Shown piece after piece: positions 8,206 through 17,335 of a DNA stretch of 64,000 bases (its first letter is position 1; the number at the start of each line of letters is the position of its first letter). The stretch is from positions 26,770 through 90,769 of the forward strand of contig JACRIZ010000009.1 of NCBI GenBank assembly GCA_016235765.1. The letters are read 5' to 3'. Both the position numbers and the translations under genes were made by a program. The notes under the pieces were generated by a model, which ran no database searches, was not told the origin of the DNA, and saw only the letters and a list, made by a program, of their open reading frames with translations. Source of the stretch: Rhodocyclales bacterium. Lineage in GTDB: Bacteria; Pseudomonadota; Gammaproteobacteria; Burkholderiales; Rhodocyclaceae.

Positions 8206-8868
8206 TCAGCCAATGCCGTAGCGGCCGCGCACTGCTTCCAGCGCAGCAGCGACCACCGCATCGGGCGGCGCCTGGCCGGTCAGGGATACCTCGAGGTCGC
8301 GCAACTGGCCGTCGCCGAGGTCGTAGATCCAGCCGTGCAGGGCCAGCGGCTGACCGCGCCGCCAGGCGTCGCCGACCAGGGTGGTGCGCGCGACGTTGCG
8401 CACCTGCTCGATGACATTGAGTTCGGACAGGCAGCGCTCGCGTGCCACATCATCTGGCTGCGCCGAGAGGATATCGGCATGCCGCTCGGCGACGTCCTGG
8501 ATGTGGCGCAGCCAGTTGTCGATCAGGCCCAGCGAGCGGCCGGCCAGCGCCGCCTTGATGCCGCCGCAGCCGTAATGGCCGACCACCATGACGTGGCGGA
8601 TGCCCAATACGTCGACCGCGTATTGCAGGACCGACAGGCAGTTGAGGTCGGTATGCACGACCACGTTGCCGACGTTGCGATGCACGAAGACTTCGCCCGG
8701 CTTGAGGCCGGTGATCTGGTTGGCCGGCACGCGGCTGTCCGAGCAGCCGATCCAGAGGTACTGAGGCGCCTGGATGGCCTCCAGGCGCGCGAAGAACTCC
8801 GGATCGGCGGAAACGGCATCCGCCGCCCAGCGGCGGTTGGCGTCGAAGAGTGGCGCCAATAACTTCAT
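8206..8868 (-). CDS. can: Beta-class carbonic anhydrase
   Basis: This 220 aa cytoplasmic enzyme interconverts CO2 and bicarbonate. The zinc ligands of the beta class are all present: C42, D44 (with R46 as the CSDSR motif), H98 and C101 in GHYGCGG. The length equals that of the E. coli Can protein. It sits between htpX (upstream) and the CPA2 antiporter (downstream) on the same strand. A 13-bp gap to htpX is occupied by repeat copy 6. It is very probably functional. Confidence 0.95.
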   Translation of the reverse strand: MKLLAPLFDANRRWAADAVSADPEFFARLEAIQAPQYLWIGCSDSRVPANQITGLKPGEVFVHRNVGNVVVHTDLNCLSVLQYAVDVLGIRHVMVVGHYGCGGIKAALAGRSLGLIDNWLRHIQDVAERHADILSAQPDDVARERCLSELNVIEQVRNVARTTLVGDAWRRGQPLALHGWIYDLGDGQLRDLEVSLTGQAPPDAVVAAALEAVRGRYGIG

Positions 8869-8870
8869 GC

Positions 8871-8896
8871 GCGGCGTGCCATCAGCGCTGACTTTG
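8871..8896 (+). repeat. Dispersed GGCTGACT element, copy 6 (diverged)
   Basis: GCGGCGTGCCATCAGC is followed by GCTGACTTTG. Read on the minus strand, it encodes the last three residues (Ser-Gln-Arg) and the stop codon of HtpX, so the end of the coding frame runs into the element. Confidence 0.65.
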
Positions 8897-9754
8897 CAGC
8901 GCGGCGATGCGCTCTTCGATGCTCGGGTGGGTGGCGAACAGGCTGCCTATGCCGCCGGCGATGCCCAGGCTGGCCATGTTCTGCGGCAGCGGCTCGGGAT
9001 GCAGGCCCCCCAGCCGTTGCAGCGCCGCGATCATCTTGCGCGGACCGCCCTCGAGTTTTGCGGCGCCAGCGTCGGCGCGGAATTCGCGCTGGCGCGAGAA
9101 CCAGGCAACGATGATGCTGGCAAGGATGCCGAAGACGATCTGGCAGACCATCGAGGTAACGTAGTAGCCGATGCCGGGGCCGGACGACTCACTGTCGCCG
9201 CGACGCAGGAAGGAGTCGACCAGGTAACCGACCACACGCGACAGGAAGATGACGAAAGTATTGACCACGCCCTGGATCAGCGTCAGCGTCACCATGTCGC
9301 CGTTGGCGACGTGGCTGACCTCGTGTGCCAGCACCGCCTCGGCCTCGTCCTTGCTCATGCTTTGCAGCAGGCCGGTCGATACGGCGACCAGCGAGTTGTT
9401 CCTGGTCGCACCGGTGGCGAAGGCATTGGGCTCGCCTTCGTATACCGCCACTTCGGGCATGGCGATGCCGGCCGCCTTGGCCTGGCGGCCCACCGTTTCG
9501 ACCAGCCAGTACTCGGTGCTGTTGCGCGGCGTGGTGATGACCTGGGCGCCCGTGCTCATCTTGGCCATGGTCTTCGACATCAGCAGCGATATGAAGGCGC
9601 CGCCGAAGCCGATGATGGCCGAGAAGGCGAGCAGCGCGCCCAGATTGAGGCCGTTCTGGGTCAGGAAGCGGTCGACGCCGAGCAGGCTGGCGACGATCGA
9701 CAACACGACCATGACGGCGATATTGGTGACGATCAGGAGGAAGATACGTTTCAT
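8882..9754 (-). CDS. htpX: Membrane zinc metalloprotease HtpX
   Basis: HtpX is an inner-membrane M48 protease that degrades misfolded membrane proteins under envelope stress. The 290 aa product has two N-terminal membrane helices, the zinc motif HEVSH at residues 144-148, further hydrophobic segments near 155-195 and the C-terminal [13 protein letters not shown] signature. The start is ATG 9754, preceded by AAGGAG at nine bases; an in-frame site six codons upstream lacks such a signal. It begins 22 bp after the DUF475 gene and precedes carbonic anhydrase, so it is probably co-transcribed. I saw no separate heat-shock promoter in the short gap. The last codons lie in a copy of the dispersed element. 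Confidence 0.95.
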   Translation of the reverse strand: MKRIFLLIVTNIAVMVVLSIVASLLGVDRFLTQNGLNLGALLAFSAIIGFGGAFISLLMSKTMAKMSTGAQVITTPRNSTEYWLVETVGRQAKAAGIAMPEVAVYEGEPNAFATGATRNNSLVAVSTGLLQSMSKDEAEAVLAHEVSHVANGDMVTLTLIQGVVNTFVIFLSRVVGYLVDSFLRRGDSESSGPGIGYYVTSMVCQIVFGILASIIVAWFSRQREFRADAGAAKLEGGPRKMIAALQRLGGLHPEPLPQNMASLGIAGGIGSLFATHPSIEERIAALQSQR

Positions 9755-9776
9755 CGTGGGTTGCTCCTTCAATGAA

Positions 9777-10796
9777 TCAGGAAACTGTACGCCGGTTCGC
9801 GCGTACCGAACTACCGAGCGCCCAAACGATGAGCGCTGCCCCCAAGAGTCCAGTTATGGCCTCCGGAATGTGGAATTCAACTCCGCCGAGCATGATCGCC
9901 GCCAGGGCGCCGACCGCCCAGAAGGCGCCATGCTCGAGATAGCGATAGGTTTCCAGCGTGCCACGCTCGACCAGCATCAGCGTGAAACTGCGCACGAACA
10001 TGGCGCCCGTACCCAGGCCCAGCACGATGATGGCCAGGTCGTGGGTCATGGCGAAGGCGGCGACCACGCCGTCGAAGGAAAAGCTGGCATCGAGCACTTC
10101 GAGATAGAGAAAACCGGCGGCGCCCTGCTTGACCACCTGGGTATGGACGGCTTCTTCGTCGCCGCCGCCGAGCAGCGCCGCCAGGCCCTTGACGACGATG
10201 AAGGCAACCACGCCCCAGACTCCGGCGACCACGAATTGGCCCTGGCGTACCGGATCCGGTATGAGCAAGGCAGCCAGCAGCACGATCAGCAACGTCAGCG
10301 CGGCCTCGATCGATTCGAGCTTGCCCAGGCGCGACAGCGGCTTCTCCAGTACTTCCAGCCAGTGCTCGGTCTTGTGGCGGGCGACGAAGAAGCGCAGGAA
10401 GACCATCATCAGGAAGGCGCCACCGAATGCAGCAATCTGGTGGTGGGCGGCGCCCAGCACCCGGCCGTATTCCTGGCCGTCGTTGATCGCCAGATCGATG
10501 GCCGCGATCGGGCCGAGGCCGGCCGCAACGGCGACGATGACCACCGGGAAGACGAGGCGCATGCCGAACACAGCAATCAGGATGCCCCAGGTCAGGAAGC
10601 GGCGGCGCCATTTCTCGTCCCAATGGGCCAGGATGCCCGCATTGACGACGGCATTGTCGAAAGACAGCGAAGTCTCCAGCACGGTCAGGAAGACCACGGT
10701 GGCGACGCCCGGCCAGCCTCCAACCCAGTAGCCAAGGACGACGGCGACGGCACAGAAGACTGCGGTGCCGACGAAATGTGAATGCCAAGGTTTCAT
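9777..10796 (-). CDS. DUF475 (TerC-superfamily) membrane protein
   Basis: The 339 aa multi-helix membrane protein contains two matching acidic helices, [19 protein letters not shown] near the N-terminus and [19 protein letters not shown] in the C-terminal half. That internal repeat is the hallmark of the TerC/DUF475 group, which is linked to metal or tellurite stress and possibly manganese export. Substrate and mechanism are not established for DUF475 members. Start is ATG 10796; an in-frame ATG at 10829 is possible. It is the first gene of a same-strand series with htpX, carbonic anhydrase and an antiporter, and it diverges from the nhaR-like gene, whose product may act on the shared 76-bp upstream region. 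Confidence 0.8.
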   Translation of the reverse strand: MKPWHSHFVGTAVFCAVAVVLGYWVGGWPGVATVVFLTVLETSLSFDNAVVNAGILAHWDEKWRRRFLTWGILIAVFGMRLVFPVVIVAVAAGLGPIAAIDLAINDGQEYGRVLGAAHHQIAAFGGAFLMMVFLRFFVARHKTEHWLEVLEKPLSRLGKLESIEAALTLLIVLLAALLIPDPVRQGQFVVAGVWGVVAFIVVKGLAALLGGGDEEAVHTQVVKQGAAGFLYLEVLDASFSFDGVVAAFAMTHDLAIIVLGLGTGAMFVRSFTLMLVERGTLETYRYLEHGAFWAVGALAAIMLGGVEFHIPEAITGLLGAALIVWALGSSVRANRRTVS

Positions 10797-10872
10797 GGCG
10801 ACCGATGCTACCTGCCTCGCATCACACATAAAAGCGAAGTTTCCGTGACTATTTGTTCGTAAAATACGAAAC

Positions 10873-11778
10873 ATGAAGCCGCCACTGAACTTTCGCCACC
10901 TTCACTACTTCTGGGTCGCCGCCCAGGAAGGCAGCTTTACGCGGGCGGCGGAGCGGCTGGGGGTGGCGGTGCAGACCGTCAGCGCGCAAATCGGCCTCCT
11001 GGAACGCTCGCTGGGCGCAACGCTGCTGTCGCCGCAGGGCCGCCGGCTGGTGCCGACCGAGGCCGGCCGCATTGCCATGGATTTCGCCAACCAGATATTC
11101 CATCTCGGCGAGCGACTGCGCCAGACCATCGAGGACTCCGCCGAGGGCCAGCCGCTGCGGCTGACCGTGGGCATTTCCGACGCACTGCCGAAACTGATCG
11201 CCTACCGCTTGCTGTCGAACGCGATCATGCCGCCGAGCCCGGTACGCCTGGTTTGCGAGGAAGGCGACTTCGACGATTTGGTCGCCGACCTGGCGCTGCA
11301 CCGGCTCGATGTGGTTCTCACCGACCGGCCGGCGACCACCGGTGGCAACCTGCGCGTTTACAACCATGCCCTGGGCGATTGCGCGATCACGCTGTTCGGT
11401 GCGCCGCCGCTGGCGGATGCCATCCGCCAGGGCTTTCCGCGCAGCCTGAACGGCGCGCCACTCTTGCTGCCGACCCGCGACAATGCCCTGCGCGGGCGGC
11501 TGGACCAGTGGTTCTCGGCCCGCGACCTGCGGCCACGGGTGATCGGCGAGTTCGAAGACAGTGCCTTGCTGATGACTTTCGGCCGTGGCGGCCTGGGTCT
11601 GTTTCCGGCGCCGGCCATCCTCGCCGATGACATCGCCGCCGAGTATGGCGCCGTGCCGGCCGGCAATCTGGCCGAGGTCCGCGAGCAGTTCTTTGCCATC
11701 ACCGCCGAACGGCGCATCCGCCACCCGGCCATCGAGGCCTTGCTGGGGCAATCCGCTGGAATCGGCCGAAGCGTATGA
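10873..11778 (+). CDS. nhaR: LysR-family regulator, NhaR type
   Basis: The 301 aa product starts with a winged helix-turn-helix (NFRHLHYFWVAAQEGSFTRA, then QTVSAQIGLLERSLG) and continues with a periplasmic-binding-like effector domain. Features shared with NhaR, the Na+-responsive activator of nhaA, include LRLTVGISDALPKLIAYRLL, LDVVLTDRP and the C-terminal FFAITAERRIRHPAIEAL. It is transcribed divergently from the DUF475-htpX-can-antiporter series. The usual LysR arrangement suggests that it controls that divergent unit. No nhaA is visible in the window, so the CPA2 antiporter is the most attractive target. Confidence 0.87.
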   Translation: MKPPLNFRHLHYFWVAAQEGSFTRAAERLGVAVQTVSAQIGLLERSLGATLLSPQGRRLVPTEAGRIAMDFANQIFHLGERLRQTIEDSAEGQPLRLTVGISDALPKLIAYRLLSNAIMPPSPVRLVCEEGDFDDLVADLALHRLDVVLTDRPATTGGNLRVYNHALGDCAITLFGAPPLADAIRQGFPRSLNGAPLLLPTRDNALRGRLDQWFSARDLRPRVIGEFEDSALLMTFGRGGLGLFPAPAILADDIAAEYGAVPAGNLAEVREQFFAITAERRIRHPAIEALLGQSAGIGRSV

Positions 11779-11812
11779 TCTCCGCTCCAGCGAATCGTCA
11801 GGGACGCCCATC

Positions 11813-12400
11813 ATGACCGTGCTTCCGCGCCGCGATCTCGTCGCCGCCCTACTGTTGACCATCACCGCGTCATGCGTTCAGGCCCAGGGATCGCCCGCCA
11901 CGACCCCCAGCCTGCCGCCGGTGCCGACGCCCACCGCCTTGTATCCCGGCTCGGGAACGGCGTCCTCGTACTCCAGTCCGAGCGGCGTGGCGCTCTATTC
12001 CTGGCAGTCGCTCTACCTGCCGATCCATTCGCATCTCTACCATGGCGAAATCAATGCCAGGACCGGCAAGCCCGCCGAGACACTGGTGTCCGCCCATGTC
12101 AGCATCCGCAACACCGACCCGCGCGCCTCGCTGCAAGTGACCAGCGCGCGCTACTACAACACCGAGGGCAAGCTGCTGCGCGAGTTCCTGTCGCGACCGC
12201 AGAGCGTTGCGCCGCTTGGCACCTATGAACTCTTCGTGCCGCGCACGGACACGTCAGGGGGCTCGGGGGCCAACTTCATCATCGAGTGGGTCGCCGAACG
12301 GCCAATCAACGCACCACTCGTGGAAGCGCTGCACGCCGACATCCGCGAGGCCCGCACGCTGCTGTTCATCACCACGGCGCAACCGATCCATCTGCGCTAG
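11813..12400 (+). CDS. Secreted DUF3124 family protein
   Basis: The 195 aa protein has a Sec signal peptide (hydrophobic stretch about residues 9-22, cleavage after ASCVQA), then a Pro/Ser/Thr-rich linker and a DUF3124 domain. Typical segments of that family are the LPIHSHLYHG and SIRNTDPRASL motifs and GGSGANFIIEWVAE. The domain is a beta-rich extracytoplasmic fold of unknown role. The start at ATG 11813 is 34 bp after nhaR on the same strand, so it may be read through from it. I know of no biochemical function. Confidence 0.78.
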   Translation: MTVLPRRDLVAALLLTITASCVQAQGSPATTPSLPPVPTPTALYPGSGTASSYSSPSGVALYSWQSLYLPIHSHLYHGEINARTGKPAETLVSAHVSIRNTDPRASLQVTSARYYNTEGKLLREFLSRPQSVAPLGTYELFVPRTDTSGGSGANFIIEWVAERPINAPLVEALHADIREARTLLFITTAQPIHLR

Positions 12401-12420
12401 CGCGGCGAACCGCGATGCAA

Positions 12421-12447
12421 TGCCCCGCATGGGGTACGGCTGACTCG
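12421..12447 (+). repeat. Possible partial dispersed element with a different stem
   Basis: The 3' part (ACGGCTGACT) is identical to the element core, but the preceding hairpin is CCCC-GCAT-GGGG instead of GTGGCG/CGCCAC. It lies in the 123-bp gap before otsA, which otherwise shows no recognisable feature. Confidence 0.35.
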
Positions 12448-12523
12448 GCACCGAGGCTTGCTACCCGCATGAGGAGTCCCGGCAGGCTGATAGTATGCAG
12501 GTATTGTCGTTCGATAGGCTGCC

Positions 12524-14755
12524 ATGAGACTTTCGCTGCGTTTTGTCCTGCCCCTGATGCTGGTCCTGGCGGCTATCGCCTGGGGCGTCGCACCGCTGGT
12601 CGACCAGTTGACGCTGCGCTGGTTCACCCGCGACATGGACATCCGCGCCGAACTGATCGCCAATGCCATGCGCGAGCCGCTCATCGACCAGCTCGCCGCC
12701 GGCTCGAAGACCAAGATCGCCAGCTATTTCTCGCGCATCGCACGGGACGAGCGCCTCTACGCGATCGGCTATTGCGCGACGCCCGACGACCAGCCCCTGG
12801 CGACCCGCTCGCTGCCGCCGCAGATCCGCTGCGAGAACCTCAGCCAGTGGCAGGACGCGGAGAACCCGGTGCTGGAGAGCTCGCGCGGCTCGCTGCACGT
12901 CGCCGTCAAGCCGCTCAACGAGGAAGAGGAAGGCGCCGGCTGGCTGGTGCTGATCCACGACATGAGCTTCGTCACGCGGCGCAGCGAGGAGACCAAGGTC
13001 TACGTCTTCTATTTTTTCATGGCGCTCGCTGCCGTCGTCTCGCTGGTCACCGTCATCATCGCCCAGCTCTCCTGGCGGGGCTGGGTGACGGGCATGCGTG
13101 CGCTGCTGCGCGGCGAAGGCCTGTTGCGCGAGCCGACCCCAAGATCGAACGCGCCTGAGTTCCAGCCCATCGCCCGCGACCTGCATCGGCTGATCCAGGA
13201 CCTCGAGAGCGAAACGCGTTCGCGCGACGAGAGCCAGATCACCTGGACGCCGGACGCCCTGCGCGCCATCCTGCACGGCGAACTGCGCGGCGAGAACGTC
13301 ATCGTCATCTCCAACCGCGAGCCCTACATCCACCAGCGACGCGGCGATCATGTCGAGGTGCAGCGCCCCGCCAGCGGCCTGGTGACGGCGCTGGAACCCA
13401 TCATGCGCGCCTGCTCGGGCACCTGGATCGCCCACGGCAGCGGCTCCGCCGACCGCGAGGCAGTAGACGGCAGCGACCGCATCGGCGTGCCGCCCGAGCA
13501 CCCCACCTACCAATTGCGCCGCGTCTGGCTGACGCCCGAGGAGGAGAACGGCTATTACTACGGCTTCTCCAACGAGGGACTTTGGCCGCTCTGCCATATC
13601 GCCCACGTGCGGCCGATCTTCCGCTCCGCCGACTGGGCGCATTACGTCGCGGTCAACAAGAAGTTCGCCGAAGCCGTGGTTGCCGAGGCGCGCACCCCGA
13701 ATCCCATCGTCCTGGTGCAGGACTACCACTTCGCACTGCTGCCACGCATGATCCGCGAACTGCTGCCCGATGCGACCATCATCACCTTCTGGCACATTCC
13801 CTGGCCGAACCCGGAGTCCTTCGCGATCTGTCCCTGGCGCGAAGAGATCATCTCGGGTCTGCTGGGCAGCAGCATCCTCGGCTTCCACACGCAATTCCAT
13901 TGCAATAACTTCGTGGATACGGTGGACCGCTTCCTCGAAGCACGGGTCGACCGCGAGTCCTTCACCGTCACGCTCGGCGGCAAGCAGACTGCCGTGCGGC
14001 GCTATCCGATTTCGATCGCCTGGCCGCCCGATCCGGAAATGGTCGACAAAGCCATCGGCCAGTGCCGCGCCGAAGTGCGCGCCGCCAACGGCCTGCCGGC
14101 CGGCCACCTGATCGGCATCGGCATCGACCGCCTCGACTACACCAAGGGCATCATGGAGCGCTTCCGCGCCGTCGAGCGCCTGCTGGAACTGCAGCCCGAA
14201 TGGATCGGCCGCCTCACCTTCATCCAGATCGGCGCGCCCACGCGCACGGGCATCGACGAGTACCAGAACCACGAGGTACAGGTGCGGGCGCTGGCCGCGC
14301 GCATCAACGACCGCTTCGGCCGGGGCGTACCGCCGCCGATCGTCCTGAAGGTCGAGCACCACGAACCGCGCGAGGTTTACGAGTATCTCCGCGCCGCAGA
14401 GTTCTGCTTCGTCAGCAGCCTGCATGACGGCATGAACCTGGTCGCCAAGGAATTCGTCGCCGCCCGCGACGACGAGCGAGGCGTGCTGATCCTGTCCCAA
14501 TTTACCGGCGCCGCCCGGGAACTGCCCGAGGCCCTGATCGTCAACCCGTATGACGCGGACCAGAGCGCGGCCGCCTTGCATCTCGCGCTGACCATGCCGC
14601 CGACCGAGCAGCGCGACCGCATGCGCCTGATGCGTGGCCTGGTCGGTGAATTCAACGTCTACCGCTGGGCCGGTCGCATGCTGCTCGATGCCGCCACCAT
14701 GCGCCGCCGCAACCGCTTGCTGGAGAAGCCGCCGGTCGGCACTTCCGCCTCTTAG
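12524..14755 (+). CDS. otsA: Membrane-anchored trehalose-6-phosphate synthase
   Basis: The C-terminal part, from about residue 257 (ENVIVISNREPY), is a GT20 synthase that joins UDP-glucose and glucose-6-phosphate. It retains VQDYHFALLP, FWHIPWPNPE, GIDRLDYTKGI and the nucleotide-binding SLHDGMNLVAKEF segment. Ahead of it, residues 1-256 form an unusual module. A membrane helix lies at 8-25, then a periplasmic stretch of about 130 aa with two cysteines, a second helix at 159-182 and a HAMP-like coiled linker (about 183-235). That layout is usual for sensor kinases, not for OtsA (about 470 aa). The gene is 743 aa and starts at ATG 12524. It is followed closely by otsB and a GH15 gene. The sensor-like part might couple synthesis to an envelope or osmotic cue; this is inference. 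Confidence 0.92.
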   Translation: MRLSLRFVLPLMLVLAAIAWGVAPLVDQLTLRWFTRDMDIRAELIANAMREPLIDQLAAGSKTKIASYFSRIARDERLYAIGYCATPDDQPLATRSLPPQIRCENLSQWQDAENPVLESSRGSLHVAVKPLNEEEEGAGWLVLIHDMSFVTRRSEETKVYVFYFFMALAAVVSLVTVIIAQLSWRGWVTGMRALLRGEGLLREPTPRSNAPEFQPIARDLHRLIQDLESETRSRDESQITWTPDALRAILHGELRGENVIVISNREPYIHQRRGDHVEVQRPASGLVTALEPIMRACSGTWIAHGSGSADREAVDGSDRIGVPPEHPTYQLRRVWLTPEEENGYYYGFSNEGLWPLCHIAHVRPIFRSADWAHYVAVNKKFAEAVVAEARTPNPIVLVQDYHFALLPRMIRELLPDATIITFWHIPWPNPESFAICPWREEIISGLLGSSILGFHTQFHCNNFVDTVDRFLEARVDRESFTVTLGGKQTAVRRYPISIAWPPDPEMVDKAIGQCRAEVRAANGLPAGHLIGIGIDRLDYTKGIMERFRAVERLLELQPEWIGRLTFIQIGAPTRTGIDEYQNHEVQVRALAARINDRFGRGVPPPIVLKVEHHEPREVYEYLRAAEFCFVSSLHDGMNLVAKEFVAARDDERGVLILSQFTGAARELPEALIVNPYDADQSAAALHLALTMPPTEQRDRMRLMRGLVGEFNVYRWAGRMLLDAATMRRRNRLLEKPPVGTSAS

Positions 14756-14763
14756 GAATCACG

Positions 14764-15510
14764 ATGGAAACCGAGGACGAATTCGAGAACTCCCCCCCCA
14801 CGCCAAGCATCGAATGGTGTTTCTTCCTTGACGTCGATGGCACGCTGCTGGAGATCGCCGCCAATCCGAATGCGATACGCGTCGACCAGTCGCTGCTGCA
14901 GTTGCTGGAACGCCTGCATCGCGCCAGCGGCGCGGTTGCGCTGATCAGCGGCCGTGCAATATCCGACCTGGATCGGCGCATTGCCAACCGGCTGCCGCGC
15001 GCCGGCCAGCACGGCCTGGAGAGGCGTGACGCCGCCGGCCGGCTCTGGCTGCACGCCACGCCCCCCGAGGCCAAGGAACTCATCCGCAGCGCGCTGACGC
15101 CCTGGCTGGAAAGCCATCCCGGCCTGCTGCTGGAGGACAAGGGCCTGACCCTGGCCCTGCATTACCGCCAGGAACCGGACCTCGAAGAACAGTTGAACGA
15201 ACTGATGGCCAAGCTGATCGCCGAGGCCGGCGACCAGTTGGTCATGCAGAAGGGCAAGTGCGTGGTGGAAGCGAAACCGGCCAACTTCGACAAAGGTACC
15301 GCCATCGAGGAGTTTCTTGCCGAGGCGCCGTTCAAGGGCCGCCAGCCGGTTTTCATCGGCGACGACCTCAACGACGAGCACGGATTTGCGATGATCAACA
15401 GGGTCGGCGGCATCTCGATCAAGGTCGGCGCCGGCGACTCCTGCGCCACCTACCGGTTGCGCGACGTCAGCGCCGTGCGCGCCTGGCTGGCCAGCGCCCT
15501 GGAGCGCTGA
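14764..15510 (+). CDS. otsB: Trehalose-6-phosphate phosphatase
   Basis: This 248 aa HAD-superfamily phosphatase converts trehalose-6-phosphate to trehalose. Motif I DVDGT has the nucleophile D23 and acid/base D25. Motif II is ISGR, and the late motif is FIGDDLNDEHGF. It starts eight bases after the otsA stop and ends three bases before the GH15 start codon, so all three are one operon. The short acidic N-terminus precedes the fold directly, with no membrane segment. Confidence 0.95.
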   Translation: METEDEFENSPPTPSIEWCFFLDVDGTLLEIAANPNAIRVDQSLLQLLERLHRASGAVALISGRAISDLDRRIANRLPRAGQHGLERRDAAGRLWLHATPPEAKELIRSALTPWLESHPGLLLEDKGLTLALHYRQEPDLEEQLNELMAKLIAEAGDQLVMQKGKCVVEAKPANFDKGTAIEEFLAEAPFKGRQPVFIGDDLNDEHGFAMINRVGGISIKVGAGDSCATYRLRDVSAVRAWLASALER

Positions 15511-15513
15511 ACG

Positions 15514-17295
15514 ATGGCCGGACTCGGCGACCTGGCCCTGATCGGCAACTGCACGATCGGGGCCCTGATCGATGGCTTGGGCCGCATTGTCTGGGGCTGC
15601 TTCCCGCGCTTCGACGGCGACCCGACTTTCTGCTCGCTGCTGCGAGAGGATCATGAACTCGGCTCCTTGGGCGTCGAGGTCGCCGACTTCGAGCGCGCTG
15701 AGCAGCACTATCTCGAAAACACCGCCATCCTGGTGACCCGCCTCTACGACCGCCATGGCGGCGGCGTCGAGATCACCGACTTCGCGCCGCGCTTCGGCCA
15801 GTATGGCCGCATGTTCCGCCCCATGATGCTGGTGCGCAGGCTCAGGCGGATCGGCGTGTCGCCGCGGCTGACTCTGCGCATTCGCCCGGCTTGCGGCCAT
15901 GGCAGCGGCCGCCCCACGGTCACCTGGGGCAGCCATCATGTTCGCTACGTGATGGCCGACCAGGCGCTGCGGCTGACCACCAACGCGTCGATTACGGCGA
16001 TCGTCGAGGAAATGCCCTTCTTCCTCGAAGACTCGGTAACCCTGGTGCTCGGCCCCGACGAGACGGTTCCCGAGGGTGCCGAGGAGGTCGGCCGCCGCTT
16101 CCTCGACGAGACCACCCAGTACTGGCGCGAATGGGTGCGCTTCCTGAGCATCCCCTACGAGTGGCAGGCGGCCGTGATCCGGGCCGCCATCACGCTCAAG
16201 CTCAACGCCTACGACGACACCGGCGCCATCGTCGCCGCCATGACCACCTCGCTGCCCGAGGCGGCCGACAGCGGCCGCAACTGGGACTACCGGTTCTGCT
16301 GGCTGCGCGACGGTTACTTCGTGGTCAACGCGCTGAACCGGCTGGGCGCCACGCGCAGTATGGAGCGCTACCTTTCCTACATAGTCAACATCGCCGCCGA
16401 CGCGGCTGGCCGGCCGCTCCAGCCGGTCTATCGCATCGACGGCCGGGCCGACCTGGAGGAGCGCATCGAGCCCAGCCTGCCGGGCTATCGCGGCATGGGC
16501 CCGGTGCGCATCGGCAACCAGGCCTACAAGCAGGTGCAGCACGACGTCTATGGCTCGGCGATCCTCGCCGCCACGCACATCTTCTTCGACCAGCGCCTGA
16601 CGCGACGCGGCGACGAGGGGCTGTTCCGGCGCCTGGAGGCGCTCGGCGAAATGGCGGCATTGAACTTCGACCAGCCCGACGCGGGCTTGTGGGAATTGCG
16701 GGGCAGCGCCCGCGTGCACACCTTCTCGGCCGTGATGTGCTGGGCCGGTTGCGACCGCCTGGCGCGCATTGCCGCCCATCTCGGCCTCGGCGAGCGCGCC
16801 GGCTACTGGCGCGCGCATGCCGACCGCATCCACCGCGTCATCGACGAGCGCGCATGGAACGCGCGGCGCAACGCGTTTGCATCCACTTTCGAAGGCGACG
16901 CCATGGACGCCAGCCTGCTGCTGCTGGCCGAACTCGACTTTCTGGATGCCGCCGATCCTCGCTTCGCCTCGACGGTCGCCGCGGTCGAGCAGGACCTGCT
17001 GCGCGGCGACTACATCTTCCGCTACGTCGAGAAGGACGACTTCGGCGAACCGGAAAACGCGTTCCTCGTCTGTACCTTCTGGTACGTCAATGCGCTGGCC
17101 GCCGTCGGTCGCCGGGACGAGGCGCGCGCGCTGTTCGAGAAACTACTCGCCAGCCGCAACCGGCACGGCCTGCTGGCTGAGCACATCGACACGCGCAGCG
17201 GCGAACTGTGGGGCAATTTCGTGCAGACCTACAGCATGGTCGGCCTGATCAACTCGGCGATCCGGCTGTCGATGCGCTGGGACCAGGCATTCTGA
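15514..17295 (+). CDS. Glycoside hydrolase family 15 protein
   Basis: The 593 aa cytoplasmic enzyme has the two-part GH15 layout: an N-terminal beta-sandwich beginning LIGNCTIGALID, then an (alpha/alpha)6 barrel with RNWDYRFCWLRDGYF. The likely catalytic glutamates lie in the barrel (candidate segments LEERIEPSLPGYRG and SGELWGNF). Bacterial GH15 members are glucoamylases or trehalases. The position directly after otsAB favours action on trehalose or a related glucan, but specificity cannot be decided. A close match to the dispersed element at 15851-15875 is read in frame as GVSPRLTL in a region where homologues keep a similar P-R-x-x-x-R-x-R-P pattern. Confidence 0.88.
   Translation: MAGLGDLALIGNCTIGALIDGLGRIVWGCFPRFDGDPTFCSLLREDHELGSLGVEVADFERAEQHYLENTAILVTRLYDRHGGGVEITDFAPRFGQYGRMFRPMMLVRRLRRIGVSPRLTLRIRPACGHGSGRPTVTWGSHHVRYVMADQALRLTTNASITAIVEEMPFFLEDSVTLVLGPDETVPEGAEEVGRRFLDETTQYWREWVRFLSIPYEWQAAVIRAAITLKLNAYDDTGAIVAAMTTSLPEAADSGRNWDYRFCWLRDGYFVVNALNRLGATRSMERYLSYIVNIAADAAGRPLQPVYRIDGRADLEERIEPSLPGYRGMGPVRIGNQAYKQVQHDVYGSAILAATHIFFDQRLTRRGDEGLFRRLEALGEMAALNFDQPDAGLWELRGSARVHTFSAVMCWAGCDRLARIAAHLGLGERAGYWRAHADRIHRVIDERAWNARRNAFASTFEGDAMDASLLLLAELDFLDAADPRFASTVAAVEQDLLRGDYIFRYVEKDDFGEPENAFLVCTFWYVNALAAVGRRDEARALFEKLLASRNRHGLLAEHIDTRSGELWGNFVQTYSMVGLINSAIRLSMRWDQAF
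15851..15875 (+). repeat. Dispersed GGCTGACT element, copy 7 (in frame in GH15 gene)
   Basis: TCGGCGTGTCGCCGC is followed by GGCTGACTCT, close to consensus. It is read as GVSPRLTL, the opposite reading direction from the copies in the restriction enzyme. Because the encoded residues resemble native GH15 sequence, chance convergence is possible. Confidence 0.5.
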
Positions 17296-17335
17296 CGGAG
17301 ACACGAAGCGCAGGACGTAGGACAATCCCGGCTAC

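Noticed and set aside
12461..14581. 706-codon open frame on the minus strand
   Set aside because: It is the reverse complement of otsA and carries no family motifs; the otsA motifs are on the plus strand.
14752..16833. 693-codon open frame on the minus strand
   Set aside because: It is antisense to otsB and the GH15 gene, both of which show complete catalytic motifs.
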